Shown: piece after piece, positions 8,098-17,762 of the stretch
How positions within the stretch are numbered: position 1 is the first letter of the stretch
How the letters are laid out: the number at the start of each line of letters is the position of its first letter
Assembly (NCBI GenBank): GCA_003349915.1
Contig: QFXE01000006.1
Coordinates: forward strand, 1-64,000
Length of the DNA stretch: 64,000 bases
Reading direction: 5' to 3'
Source of the DNA: an endosymbiont of Escarpia spicata
GTDB lineage: Bacteria > Pseudomonadota > Gammaproteobacteria > Chromatiales > Chromatiaceae
Notes under the pieces: model-generated
What the model was told of the DNA's origin: nothing
What the model saw: the letters and a program-made list of their open reading frames with translations, nothing else
The model's database searches: none
Translations under genes and position numbers: made by a program

Positions 8098-10194
8098 ATG
8101 GATGCCACAGCGATTCTCGGTAATGTAAAACGTGTCGGCACTGCGGGACTGGGTGCGCCGCTGGTCCTGGTCATGCTGCTGGTGATGGTGATCATTCCGC
8201 TGCCGCCGATCATGTTGGACATGTTCTTTACTTTCAATATCACCCTCTCTCTGGTGGTGATGCTGGTGGTGGTCTATACCCGCCGGCCACTCGACTTTGC
8301 AGTCTTTCCCAGTCTGCTGTTGATTGCGACCTTGCTGCGGCTTGCCTTGAATGTTGCGTCGACCCGAATCGTATTACTTGAAGGCCATACCGGCGGTGAT
8401 GCTGCGGGTAAGGTGATCGAAGCGTTTGGCTCTTTCGTAATCGGTGGCAACTATGCCGTGGGTCTGGTGGTCTTTCTGATCCTGGTGATCATCAACTTCG
8501 TGGTGGTGACCAAGGGCGCGGGGCGTGTTTCCGAGGTGAGTGCGCGATTCACACTGGATGCCATGCCCGGCAAACAGATGGCGATCGATGCGGATCTCAA
8601 TGCGGGTCTGATCGATCAGGATACGGCGCGAACCCGGCGCGAGGAAGTGGCACAAGAGGCGGATTTTTACGGGGCGATGGATGGCGCCAGCAAGTTTGTG
8701 CGGGGTGATGCAGTCGCCGGTATCCTGATCCTCTTTATCAATATTCTCGGCGGACTCGGCATCGGCATGGTGCAGCATGACCTGGATTTTGCCACTGCGC
8801 TGCAGAACTATGTGCTGTTGACCATCGGCGATGGTCTGGTGGCACAGATTCCCTCCCTGTTGCTCTCCACCTCGGCGGCGATCATCGTGACGCGGGTCGC
8901 CAGTACTCAGGATGTGGGTGGGCAGATTATCAGTCAGCTCTTCTCCACCCCGAAGGCGCTGGGGATTGCGGCAGCGGTGCTGCTCCTTATGGGCGTCATC
9001 CCCGGTATGCCCAACTTCGCCTTCCTTACCCTGGCAGCTGCTGCTGGGGCTGGTGCCTGGATGATCTGGCAACGCCAGCAGCAACCGGTGGAAGAGGATG
9101 TGGCCGCGCCACTGCCAGAAGAGCAGCCGCCTGAGCAGCGTGAGTTGACCTGGGATGATGTGCAGCCGGTTGACCTGATCGGTATGGAGGTGGGTTACCG
9201 CCTGATTCCACTGGTGGATCGCAACCAGGGCGGCCAGCTGATGAATCGGATCAAAGGTGTGCGACGCAAGCTCTCCCAGGAGTTGGGTTTTTTGATCCCA
9301 TCGGTGCATATCCGGGATAACCTGGATCTCTCTCCCAATGCCTATCGCATTACTGTCAATGGCGTCACAGCAGCCGAGGCTGAGATCTTTCCCGACCGCG
9401 ACCTGGCGATCAATCCCGGCCGGGTTTTTGGTGAACTGCAGGGAACACCCACCAAGGATCCCACCTTTGGCCTGGATGCGGTCTGGATCGAACATGAGCA
9501 GCGTGACCATGCACAGACCCTCGGTTTTACCGTGGTGGACGCCAGCACGGTGGTGGCGACCCACCTGAGCGAGATCCTGCACAACCAGTCACATGAGCTG
9601 CTGGGCCACGAAGAGGCGCAGCAACTGCTCGACAGTCTCTCCAGAACGGCCCCCAAACTGGTGGAGGATCTGATACCGAAGGTGATCTCTCTGAGCGTCT
9701 TTCTGAAGATTCTGCAGAACCTGCTAGCGGAGCATATTTCGATCCGCGATATCCGCACGATTGCCGAAACCTTGGCGGATCATGCTGTCAGGAGTCAAGA
9801 CCCTGGCGTTCTGACGGCTGCCGTCAGGGTTGCCCTCTCCCGGGGCATTGTTCAGCAACTCATTGGTTCTACACAGGAAATTCCTGTGGCTGTGTTGGAT
9901 CCGCAATTGGAACAGATATTGCAACAGACCTTGCAAGCCTCGGAAGGGGGGCAGGCTGGGTTCGAGCCCGGACTGGCAGAGAGGTTGCAACAGGCGCTGG
10001 CGGAGACGGCAGCCAATATGGAAACGGCAGGACAGGAGAGTGTACTACTGGTGGCTGCGCCGATCCGACCCTGGATGGCGCGATTCGCGAAACACGCGGC
10101 GCCGGGCATGCACATCCTCTCCTATAACGAGATACCCGACAATCGCCAGATAAAGGTGATTTCAACAATCGGCAACACGAATGCAGAGACTTAA
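8098..10194 (+). CDS. flhA: flagellar export protein FlhA
   Basis: The largest export-gate component (698 residues). An N-terminal half with about eight membrane helices contains the FHIPEP signature region ('FAVFPSLLLIATLLRLALNVASTR' region near residues 65-90, 'GRVSEVSARFTLDAMPGKQM'). A cytoplasmic C-terminal domain (about 360-698) docks chaperone-substrate complexes. The ATG at 8098 is followed by a normal FlhA start. The gene closes the structural part of the block; the next gene begins 70 bp later. Confidence 0.97.
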   Translation: MDATAILGNVKRVGTAGLGAPLVLVMLLVMVIIPLPPIMLDMFFTFNITLSLVVMLVVVYTRRPLDFAVFPSLLLIATLLRLALNVASTRIVLLEGHTGGDAAGKVIEAFGSFVIGGNYAVGLVVFLILVIINFVVVTKGAGRVSEVSARFTLDAMPGKQMAIDADLNAGLIDQDTARTRREEVAQEADFYGAMDGASKFVRGDAVAGILILFINILGGLGIGMVQHDLDFATALQNYVLLTIGDGLVAQIPSLLLSTSAAIIVTRVASTQDVGGQIISQLFSTPKALGIAAAVLLLMGVIPGMPNFAFLTLAAAAGAGAWMIWQRQQQPVEEDVAAPLPEEQPPEQRELTWDDVQPVDLIGMEVGYRLIPLVDRNQGGQLMNRIKGVRRKLSQELGFLIPSVHIRDNLDLSPNAYRITVNGVTAAEAEIFPDRDLAINPGRVFGELQGTPTKDPTFGLDAVWIEHEQRDHAQTLGFTVVDASTVVATHLSEILHNQSHELLGHEEAQQLLDSLSRTAPKLVEDLIPKVISLSVFLKILQNLLAEHISIRDIRTIAETLADHAVRSQDPGVLTAAVRVALSRGIVQQLIGSTQEIPVAVLDPQLEQILQQTLQASEGGQAGFEPGLAERLQQALAETAANMETAGQESVLLVAAPIRPWMARFAKHAAPGMHILSYNEIPDNRQIKVISTIGNTNAET

Positions 10195-10264
10195 TTGGCA
10201 GATTGATTTCGATTACCGGAAGTAATCCGAAAGTTTCTCGGTTTGCTGCGGGGGATTGCCCACA

Positions 10265-11560
10265 ATGAAGATAAAACGTTTCTTTGCGCCTGATATGCGT
10301 CAGGCTTTGAAATCGGTGCGGGATACATTGGGTTCCGATGCAGTCATTCTCTCCAACAAGAGTGTGGAGGGTGGCGTGGAACTGGTGGCGGCCATGGATT
10401 ATGACGTGGCGGCCTTCAATGATGCAGCGACCGACAGGGTAACGGAGATCCCCCGTCAGAATGAGCCTCAACCTCCCGTGGCAGCAGAACCCCAAAAAGC
10501 TGTCAGACCGGCCCGTGAACCCTATATTTCCGCAAAACCGGTAAAACCCGCAGAACCGGTCAGTATCGATCGTGCCCGCCGCCCAACACCCCAAGCACAG
10601 CCCCAGGTGGAGTGGAGCCAGGACCCTGTGTTGCAGGAGATGCGCCAGGAGATGCAGGCGCTGCGGCGCATGATGGAGAACGAACTCTCCGAATTGACCT
10701 GGCGGGATATGGGTCAACGCCGTCCCCAGACCCAGGAATTGATTCGTCGTCTGATGGGAATGGGATTGGGTGCGGACCTGTGCCGTGATCTGGCCAACCG
10801 GGTGGAGGATATGGAATCGGAGGATCAGGCCTGGCGCAAGGCGCTGTTTCACCTGATCAGTGAACTGCCTGTGGTCCAGGAGGATATCCTTGACATGGGT
10901 GGCATAGTGGCTCTGGTCGGCCCGACCGGGGTCGGCAAGACAACCACCATCGCCAAACTGGCAGCCCGTTTCTGCCTGCGTCATGGTAACCGCCAGCTAG
11001 CGTTGATTACCACGGACAGCTATCGCATCGGCGCCCAGGAGCAGTTGCACAACTATGGTCGCATTCTGGATGTGCCGGTTCGCACCGCCTCGACAGCGGA
11101 AGAGCTGGATGCCGCGCTGCGCGCCTTCTCGGAAAAACGCCTGGTACTCATCGATACCGCCGGCATGAGTCAGCAGGATATCCAGCTGAGCCAACGGCTT
11201 TCGATGATTACCTCGGGTAATCATCCAGTACGAACCCTGTTGACGTTATCAGCCGCTACCCAGCGCTCGGCACTCGCTCATGCGATTCGGGCCTTCAGCA
11301 TCGCCCGTCCAGTAGGTTGCATTCTGACCAAGATGGATGAGGCGGCATCGTTGGGTGGTGTCTTCAGTACTTTGATCGACACAAGCCTGCCATTGGCTTT
11401 TGTCACCGATGGACAGCGAGTGCCTGAGGACCTGCACGTTGCCAGAGCCCATAGTTTGGTTAGCAGAGCGATGGAGATGGCACAGGAGGCGGATGAATCC
11501 CCGGATGAGGGATACATGGCGTTCGCGTTTGGAGGCACAGGTGAACATGCTCATGTCTGA
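10265..11560 (+). CDS. flhF: flagellar placement GTPase FlhF
   Basis: FlhF is an SRP-type GTPase that directs the flagellum to the pole. A basic N-terminus 'MKIKRFFAPDMRQALKSVR' and a variable Pro/Ala-rich linker precede the NG domain, with P-loop 'GPTGVGKTTTIAKLA' at about residue 219, 'DTAGM' (G3) and 'TKMDEA' (G4). The start is taken at ATG 10265; a TTG three codons upstream is also possible. It is followed by flhG with overlap, the usual pair in polar flagellates. Confidence 0.96.
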   Translation: MKIKRFFAPDMRQALKSVRDTLGSDAVILSNKSVEGGVELVAAMDYDVAAFNDAATDRVTEIPRQNEPQPPVAAEPQKAVRPAREPYISAKPVKPAEPVSIDRARRPTPQAQPQVEWSQDPVLQEMRQEMQALRRMMENELSELTWRDMGQRRPQTQELIRRLMGMGLGADLCRDLANRVEDMESEDQAWRKALFHLISELPVVQEDILDMGGIVALVGPTGVGKTTTIAKLAARFCLRHGNRQLALITTDSYRIGAQEQLHNYGRILDVPVRTASTAEELDAALRAFSEKRLVLIDTAGMSQQDIQLSQRLSMITSGNHPVRTLLTLSAATQRSALAHAIRAFSIARPVGCILTKMDEAASLGGVFSTLIDTSLPLAFVTDGQRVPEDLHVARAHSLVSRAMEMAQEADESPDEGYMAFAFGGTGEHAHV

Positions 11561-12434
11561 CATTATTGAAGATCAGGCTTCAGGATTAAGGCGCATGGTG
11601 AATCCGGATCCCGTGCGAGTGATCGCCGTTACCGGCGGAAAGGGCGGGGTTGGAAAGACCAATGTCTCGGTGAATCTCGGCGTGGCCATGGCGGCTATGG
11701 GGCGGCGCGTGATGCTGCTGGATGCCGATCTTGGGCTTGCCAATATTGACGTGGTGTTGGGTTTGCACGCCGAGTACAACCTTTCCCATGTCATCAATGG
11801 TGAGCGCACACTGGAAGAGATTCTGGTGGAGGGGCCGAAGGGATTGAAAGTCGTTCCCGGCGCTTCCGGCATGCAGCAGATGGCGGAGCTGAGCCCGGCT
11901 GAACACGCCGGACTGATCCATGCCTTCAGTGAGCTTGCGAATGATGTTGACGTATTGCTGATCGACACCGCGGCTGGAATCTCCGATCTGGTGGTCAGTT
12001 TCAGCCGTGCAGCCCAGGAGGTGGTGGTGGTGGTTTGTGATGAGCCGGCATCGATAACCGATGCCTACGCCATTATCAAACTGCTGAATCGTGAACATAG
12101 CGTCAGCCGTTTCCGCATTCTCGCCAACATGGTTAAGAGTGTGCAGGAGGGGCGCGACCTCTATAACAAGATGTGCCGGGTAACAGACCGGTACCTGGAC
12201 GTAATGCTCAGCTACATGGGCAGCGTCCCCTACGATGAGCAACTACGCAAAGCGGTAAAAGGGCAGAAACCAGTGGTTGAGGCCTATCCCCGCTCTCGGG
12301 TTGCACAGGCATTCAAGAATTTAGCGAAGAAGGCCGATAACTGGCCTGTACCCGCCAATGCGAGCGGCGACCTGCAATTTTTCGTTGAACGTTTGATCCA
12401 GTTTTCAAGTCAATACGGGGAGATGGGACGGTGA
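11547..12434 (+). CDS. flhG: flagellar number regulator FlhG (FleN), MinD-like ATPase
   Basis: A MinD/ParA-family ATPase that limits the number of polar flagella by acting on FlhF and the master regulator FleQ/FlrA. The deviant Walker A motif 'GGKGGVGKTNVSVNLG' lies at about residues 30-45; 'LLDADLGLANIDVVLGL' and 'VLIDTAAG' follow. The start is ambiguous: GGAGG at 11531-11535 suits GTG 11541, ATG 11547 or ATG 11553. I use 11547. The frame overlaps the end of flhF and the start of fliA. Confidence 0.95.
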   Translation: MLMSDIIEDQASGLRRMVNPDPVRVIAVTGGKGGVGKTNVSVNLGVAMAAMGRRVMLLDADLGLANIDVVLGLHAEYNLSHVINGERTLEEILVEGPKGLKVVPGASGMQQMAELSPAEHAGLIHAFSELANDVDVLLIDTAAGISDLVVSFSRAAQEVVVVVCDEPASITDAYAIIKLLNREHSVSRFRILANMVKSVQEGRDLYNKMCRVTDRYLDVMLSYMGSVPYDEQLRKAVKGQKPVVEAYPRSRVAQAFKNLAKKADNWPVPANASGDLQFFVERLIQFSSQYGEMGR

Positions 12435-13174
12435 ACGGTTTGGCTACATATAGCGCCATAGAGGAAAGACAGGGGCATGATGACCTGGTGATCCGGCACG
12501 CCGGGCTGGTCAAGCGTATTGCCTATCACATGATGAATCGCCTGCCCCCCAATGTGCAGGCTGACGATCTGATTCAGGCGGGCATGCTGGGGTTGCTGGA
12601 AGCGAGTCGCAACTACGATCCCACCCAGGGTGCCAGCTTTGAAACCTACGCGGGAATCCGCATCCGCGGTTCCATGCTGGATGAGATCCGGCGTAGTGAC
12701 TGGACGCCACGTTCAGTGCACCGCAAAGCCAGAATGGTGGCTGATGCGATGCGCATCATCGAGAACGAGGAGGGACGGGATGCCCGTGATTCGGAAGTGG
12801 CCGATGCACTGGATATGTCGGTACAGCAGTACCACAAGATCCTCAAGGATGCATCAGGTTGCCGAATCTTTAGTCTGGATGAGTTGAGTGCGGTGGGTGA
12901 AATCGCCCCTGAGAGGAGTCTGGACTCACTGCAGGGGCCATTCGAAGGTTTGCAGAAGGATGCCTTCAAACAGGCGTTGGCGGATGCCATTGCAGGTCTT
13001 CCCGAGCGGGAGAGGCTGGTAGTGGCGATGTACTACGACGATGAGTTGAATCTGCGTGAGATCGGGCAGGTACTGGGTGTCAGTGAGTCACGGATCTGCC
13101 AGATCCACAGTCAGGCGACATTGAGGCTGCGTTCGCGGCTGACGGAATGGCTCAGCCTGGCAGATGAAGAGTAA
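12431..13174 (+). CDS. fliA: RNA polymerase sigma factor FliA (sigma-28)
   Basis: Sigma-28 drives late flagellar and chemotaxis genes. The 247-residue protein contains region 2 ('LIQAGMLGLLEASRNYDPTQG', 'FETYAGIRIRGSMLDEIR'), region 3 and a region 4 helix-turn-helix ('LREIGQVLGVSESRICQIHSQA'). The start is GTG 12431, overlapping the flhG stop by four bases. The protein 'DWTPRSVHRKAR' segment is a FliA hallmark. The usual anti-sigma factor gene flgM is not in this window. Confidence 0.97.
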   Translation: MNGLATYSAIEERQGHDDLVIRHAGLVKRIAYHMMNRLPPNVQADDLIQAGMLGLLEASRNYDPTQGASFETYAGIRIRGSMLDEIRRSDWTPRSVHRKARMVADAMRIIENEEGRDARDSEVADALDMSVQQYHKILKDASGCRIFSLDELSAVGEIAPERSLDSLQGPFEGLQKDAFKQALADAIAGLPERERLVVAMYYDDELNLREIGQVLGVSESRICQIHSQATLRLRSRLTEWLSLADEE

Positions 13175-13232
13175 GTATGGCGACAGATGGAATCGTCAAT
13201 TTAGTACGGCGGCACAGTGATTGGAGGTTGCC

Positions 13233-13619
13233 TTGGACAAAAATATGAAAATTCTCATCGTGGATGATTTTTCCACCATGAGGCGCATCATCAAAAATCT
13301 GCTTCGTGATCTGGGTTTCACCAATACTCAGGAGGCGGACGATGGAACCACTGCATTACCCATGTTGCAGACTGGAAATTTTGACTTTCTGGTCAGTGAT
13401 TGGAATATGCCGGGTATGACGGGTATAGATCTGCTTAGAGAGGTGCGTGCAGATGCAAAACTGGCGGGATTACCGGTGCTGATGGTGACTGCTGAATCCA
13501 AACGCGAGCAGATCATTGAAGCGGCCCAGGCTGGCGTCAACGGTTACGTGGTCAAACCATTCACCGCAGGTACGCTCGAAGAGAAGATAAGCAAGATCTT
13601 TGAACGTGTCGAAGGCTGA
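13233..13619 (+). CDS. cheY: chemotaxis response regulator CheY
   Basis: A single receiver domain (128 residues from TTG 13233). Asp11, Asp12, phospho-acceptor Asp56 ('[13 protein letters not shown]'), the Thr of 'MVTAES' and Lys of 'YVVKPF' are all present, so it should be phosphorylated by CheA and bind FliM. The TTG start is preferred because GGAGG lies 5 bp before it and it gives the length of E. coli CheY; ATG 13245 is an alternative. It stands just before cheZ. Confidence 0.96.
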   Translation: MDKNMKILIVDDFSTMRRIIKNLLRDLGFTNTQEADDGTTALPMLQTGNFDFLVSDWNMPGMTGIDLLREVRADAKLAGLPVLMVTAESKREQIIEAAQAGVNGYVVKPFTAGTLEEKISKIFERVEG

Positions 13620-13645
13620 CAGGTTACAGGGGCGGGAGAACCCGA

Positions 13646-14380
13646 ATGCAGGAACAGACAGAGACTGACCAGATTCGCCTCGAAATGGCGCGTACTCTCG
13701 TGGCACATCTGGAAGTCGGTGAAAATAAGGATGCCGACCGTGTCATCGGAGAACTGGCCGAGATAAAAGAGAACGAGCTCTTTACGGAGGTCGGCAGGCT
13801 GACCCGGGAGTTGCATGAAGCGATCAACGGTTTTCTACTCGACTCGCGGGTCTCCGAGATGACCCAAGTGGATATACCCGACGCAAAGGAACGGTTGAAT
13901 TACGTCATCTCCATGACAGAGCAGTCTGCGGATCGTACGCTGACAGCTGTTGAAGAGAGCTTGCCGATGGTTGAAGCGCTGGATAAACAGGCAGGTGAGT
14001 TGTTGGCGGAGTGGGACAAATTTCGTTCCCGCCTGTTGACCAAGGATGACTTCCGGGGTCTCAGTGATGAATTGGCTGCATTTCTGCAGCAGACGCAAAG
14101 CCACTCCAAGAGTCTGCACGACAACCTCTCGAACGTATTGATGGCACAGGATTTTCAAGATCTTACCGGCCAGATCATCCGTAAAGTGATCGACTTGGTT
14201 CATGATGTTGAAGAAAAGCTGGTCAAGCTGGTTCGGATCACTGGCGGTAAGTTGGAAGTTGGTAAAAAAGTTGACGACCCGGCGGTATTGGAAGGGCCGG
14301 TAGTGCCAGGGGTAGAACAGGGCGATGTAGTGACCAATCAGGATGATGTGGATGATCTCTTGTCGAGTTTGGGATTTTAG
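13646..14380 (+). CDS. cheZ: chemotaxis phosphatase CheZ
   Basis: CheZ dephosphorylates CheY-P. The long helical hairpin contains the catalytic region 'VLMAQDFQDLTGQIIRKV' with the conserved Asp/Gln pair. The C-terminus ends in 'QDDVDDLLSSLGF', the typical CheY-binding tail. The length is 244 residues. It lies between cheY and cheA, as in Pseudomonas. Confidence 0.96.
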   Translation: MQEQTETDQIRLEMARTLVAHLEVGENKDADRVIGELAEIKENELFTEVGRLTRELHEAINGFLLDSRVSEMTQVDIPDAKERLNYVISMTEQSADRTLTAVEESLPMVEALDKQAGELLAEWDKFRSRLLTKDDFRGLSDELAAFLQQTQSHSKSLHDNLSNVLMAQDFQDLTGQIIRKVIDLVHDVEEKLVKLVRITGGKLEVGKKVDDPAVLEGPVVPGVEQGDVVTNQDDVDDLLSSLGF

Positions 14381-14459
14381 TTTTTGCGTTCTCTGCCGAA
14401 AACATGAAAGTAATGAATGAATCAGATCTATACCAAAGGATAGAGACAGGGGTAGAAAG

Positions 14460-16634
14460 ATGAGCATAGATCTCAATGACGAGATACTGCAGGATTTTCT
14501 GGTAGAAGCGGGAGAGATCCTCGAACTGCTGGGAGAACAACTCGTGGATCTCGAACAGCAGACTGATGATTACGATCTGCTGAATGCCGTCTTTCGTGGA
14601 TTCCACACCAACAAGGGTGGTGCAGGGTTTCTTGCTGTCGACTCATTGGTAGAGATTTGCCATAAGTCAGAAGATGTATTCAATATACTGCGGCAGGGAC
14701 AACGCAAGATTACACCGGACCTGATGGATGTCGTGCTACAGGTCGTGGATGTGGTTAATGAGATGTTTGATGAGATCCGGGGCGGAGAGATGCCGGATAA
14801 TGCCGATCCCGAACTGATCAACCGGCTGAAATTCTTTACTGTTCCCGAGGGGGAAGAGAAGGAAGAACCCGTAGCCGAGGCACCTCCTGCGCCACAATCA
14901 GAACAAAACTCTGAGTCTCAATCAGATAAAGGTGACTTGAGCGACGATGAGTTTGAAGAGTTGCTCGATGCAATTCAGACCCCCGATACTGCCGAAGCAA
15001 CAGCAGGCAGTGATGAAATTACCGAAGGTGAGTTTGAGTCTTTACTGGATGATATGCACGGTAAGGGGAAATTTTCCAGCAAATCGGGAGAAGAGACGGA
15101 AAAAGCATCCCCTGTCGCTTCAGATGAGATTTCCGAAGACGAATTTGAGACGTTGCTGGATGATTTGCATGGAAAAGGTAAGTTTTCCAGTGAACCCGGC
15201 AAAGAACCTGATCAGAAATCTGCCAGCGTTGAACCTGCTGCTGATGAGATCTCTGAAGATGAGTTTGATGCGCTGTTGGATGACTTGCATGGTAAAGGGA
15301 AATTTTCCGGCGCGACAAAAGCGGTGAAATCAGAGGCGGCTCAACCGGCCGCTGTTGCCAAGCCAAAACCCAAGCCGGAAAAGGCACCAGCTGTGCAGGC
15401 ACCGCAAAAGACAAAACCCAAATCCCCCCCTGCGCCCAAGGGAGCGGTCAAGCCGCAATCGGCAGAGACGACAGTCCGTGTCGATACACAGCGCCTCGAC
15501 GACATCATGAACATGGTGGGTGAGTTGGTGCTGGTGAGAAATCGCCTGGCGACACTCAAGGCGACCATGAATGATGAAGATGTCAGCAACGCGGTGGGCA
15601 ACCTCGACGTGGTGACATCGGATCTGCAGCTGGCGGTGATGAAGACCCGCATGCAGCCGATCAAAAAGATCTTTGGCCGATTCCCCCGGGTTGTGCGTGA
15701 CCTCGCCCGTACCATGAAGAAAGAGATCGACCTGGAGATGGAGGGTGAGGATACAGATTTGGACAAGAATCTGGTGGAGGCGCTTGCCGATCCGCTGGTA
15801 CATCTGGTCAGAAACTCGGTTGACCACGGGATTGAAATGCCGGACGAGCGTGAAAGAGCCGGTAAGCCACGGCGTGGTACCGTGTTGCTCACCGCCGCCC
15901 AGGAAGGGGATCATATCCTGTTGTCAATCAGTGATGACGGCAAAGGTATGGATCCCAATGTGCTGCGGCAGAAAGCTGTCGAGAAGGGCATGATGGATCA
16001 GGAGGCGGCCGCCCGTCTCGACGACAAAGAGTGTTACAACCTGATATTTCAGCCCGGTTTTTCTACCAAAACCGAGATCTCCGACGTCTCTGGCCGCGGT
16101 GTCGGTATGGATGTGGTGAAAACGCGCATCTCGCAGATGAACGGCTCGGTAGAGATCGATTCAGAAAAAGGCCGCGGCAGCACCATCACCATCAAACTGC
16201 CACTTACGTTGGCGATCCTGCCCACACTGATGGTCGTGCTGGGTACGCAGCCATTTGCCCTGCCATTGGCCAGCGTGGTGGAGATCTTCAATCTGGATCT
16301 CAATCGTACCAATGTGGTGGATGGACAATTGACGATCATGGTACGGGAACGCGCGCTGCCGCTTTTTTATCTCAGTCAGTGGCTGGTGCAGAACAACGCC
16401 ATGACGGAAGAGGAAAAGAGTAGTCGACATGTCGTTGTGGTCAATGTCGGCAACATCCAGGTTGGGCTGGTGGTGGATGAACTGATTGGCCAGGAAGAGG
16501 TGGTTATCAAACTCCTCGGCGCCATGTTGCAGGGATTGGAAGGCATGGCCGGTGCAACGATAACCGGCGATGGGAAAATCGCGCTGATCATGGATGTGCC
16601 GGGGCTGATGAGCAAGTACGCCAGAAAATATTGA
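14460..16634 (+). CDS. cheA: chemotaxis histidine kinase CheA with FliM-like linker repeats
   Basis: CheA has an N-terminal Hpt domain with phospho-acceptor His49 ('GFHTNKGGAGFL'), P3 dimerisation (about residues 335-400), HATPase ('LVHLVRNSVDHGIE', 'GRGVGMDVVKT') and a C-terminal CheW-like domain (about 590-720). Between Hpt and P3, instead of a clear P2 domain, residues 160-283 hold four short acidic repeats of the form 'ISEDEFETLLDDLHGKG', followed by a Lys/Pro/Ala-rich linker. The repeats resemble the CheY-binding peptide of FliM (residues 7-18) in this operon. The length is 724 residues. It starts 79 bp after cheZ. Confidence 0.96.
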   Translation: MSIDLNDEILQDFLVEAGEILELLGEQLVDLEQQTDDYDLLNAVFRGFHTNKGGAGFLAVDSLVEICHKSEDVFNILRQGQRKITPDLMDVVLQVVDVVNEMFDEIRGGEMPDNADPELINRLKFFTVPEGEEKEEPVAEAPPAPQSEQNSESQSDKGDLSDDEFEELLDAIQTPDTAEATAGSDEITEGEFESLLDDMHGKGKFSSKSGEETEKASPVASDEISEDEFETLLDDLHGKGKFSSEPGKEPDQKSASVEPAADEISEDEFDALLDDLHGKGKFSGATKAVKSEAAQPAAVAKPKPKPEKAPAVQAPQKTKPKSPPAPKGAVKPQSAETTVRVDTQRLDDIMNMVGELVLVRNRLATLKATMNDEDVSNAVGNLDVVTSDLQLAVMKTRMQPIKKIFGRFPRVVRDLARTMKKEIDLEMEGEDTDLDKNLVEALADPLVHLVRNSVDHGIEMPDERERAGKPRRGTVLLTAAQEGDHILLSISDDGKGMDPNVLRQKAVEKGMMDQEAAARLDDKECYNLIFQPGFSTKTEISDVSGRGVGMDVVKTRISQMNGSVEIDSEKGRGSTITIKLPLTLAILPTLMVVLGTQPFALPLASVVEIFNLDLNRTNVVDGQLTIMVRERALPLFYLSQWLVQNNAMTEEEKSSRHVVVVNVGNIQVGLVVDELIGQEEVVIKLLGAMLQGLEGMAGATITGDGKIALIMDVPGLMSKYARKY

Positions 16635-16695
16635 GCAGACAAGTGATCTGCCGATGGTTCCTGATAAGACTGTATTTCAGAATGGATGGTGAGAA

Positions 16696-17757
16696 ATGCA
16701 GGCCAGGCTGAAAGTCTTAGTCGTCGATGATTCAGCATTTTACCGGCACAGGATTGGTGAGATGCTGGAGGTTGCGCCGGATCTTGAGATAGCCGGTTAC
16801 GCCATGAATGGCGAAGAGGCGGTCAAGCTGGCGCAACAGCTACATCCGGATGTTATCACCATGGACGTGCAGATGCCGGTACTCGATGGCATTACCGCAG
16901 TTCGCCACATCATGGCGAGATCCCCGACCCGTATCCTGATGTTTTCGGCTCTCACCAAGGCTGGGGCGAGGGAAACGCTTGATGCCTTGGAGTCCGGGGC
17001 GATGGATTTTCTCGCAAAAACGCCGGACGGTCTGAAATCGGGTGAATCCGCAGAGATTTTCGGAGAGCAGCTCCGGCAGCGGGTGAGAGCTGTAGGGCAT
17101 GGGCGGCTGCCGCCAAAATCAGCAAAAAATACAAGACTCGGGGCGAGCAGGTTGCCGGCTGGATTCAGGCAGGAGACCGGCCCTGTTGACATGATTGCTA
17201 TCGGTGCATCAACCGGTGGTCCTGTGGCGCTGCAGAATATTTTGACCCGACTGCCACGGAATTTCCCAATTCCGTTGGTGGTTGCGGTACATATGCCCGC
17301 CGCATTCACTTCGGCTTATGCTGACCGTCTCAATACTGTTTGCGCTATTGAAGTGAAGGAGGCGAGGGATCGCGATCCGCTACGTCCCGGCAGGGTACTG
17401 TTGGCGCCAGGCGGCAGGCAGATGATAGTGGAAAAGGGACCCTCGGGTTCAATGGTGAGGGTCAAAGATGCGCGCGGGGGACAGATCTACCATCCCAGCG
17501 TGGACCAGTTGCTTGAGTCGGCGGCCAGAGTTTTTGGTGCGCAGGCACTGGGCGTAGTTCTGACGGGCATGGGCGCGGATGGTTTGGAGGGGGCACGCAA
17601 GTTGAAGTCGACAGGCGCAAAACTCTGGAGCCAGGATGAGGCGAGCTGTGTGGTTTACGGCATGCCCCGGGCGGTTGAAAAAGCGGGTCTTGTGGATCGT
17701 GTTGTCTCACTTGATGAGATCGGGACCATGCTTGAAAATCTGGGTAGAGAACAGTAG
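16696..17757 (+). CDS. cheB: chemotaxis methylesterase/deamidase CheB
   Basis: CheB removes methyl groups from chemoreceptors when phosphorylated. The receiver domain occupies residues 1-125 ('VVDDSAFYR', phospho-acceptor in 'TMDVQMPVLDG'). The CheB catalytic domain carries the Ser of 'AIGASTGGPVALQ', the His of 'AVHMPAAFT' and the Asp of 'LTGMGADG', so it appears active. At 353 residues it is of usual length. The partner methyltransferase CheR is not in the window. The gene is followed by motC. Confidence 0.95.
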   Translation: MQARLKVLVVDDSAFYRHRIGEMLEVAPDLEIAGYAMNGEEAVKLAQQLHPDVITMDVQMPVLDGITAVRHIMARSPTRILMFSALTKAGARETLDALESGAMDFLAKTPDGLKSGESAEIFGEQLRQRVRAVGHGRLPPKSAKNTRLGASRLPAGFRQETGPVDMIAIGASTGGPVALQNILTRLPRNFPIPLVVAVHMPAAFTSAYADRLNTVCAIEVKEARDRDPLRPGRVLLAPGGRQMIVEKGPSGSMVRVKDARGGQIYHPSVDQLLESAARVFGAQALGVVLTGMGADGLEGARKLKSTGAKLWSQDEASCVVYGMPRAVEKAGLVDRVVSLDEIGTMLENLGREQ

Positions 17758-17762
17758 AGAAT

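Noticed and set aside
15019-15414. Repeats in cheA as a tandem DNA repeat or CRISPR-like array
   Set aside because: The repeats are protein-level repeats inside an intact coding frame, with diverged third positions and unequal spacing.
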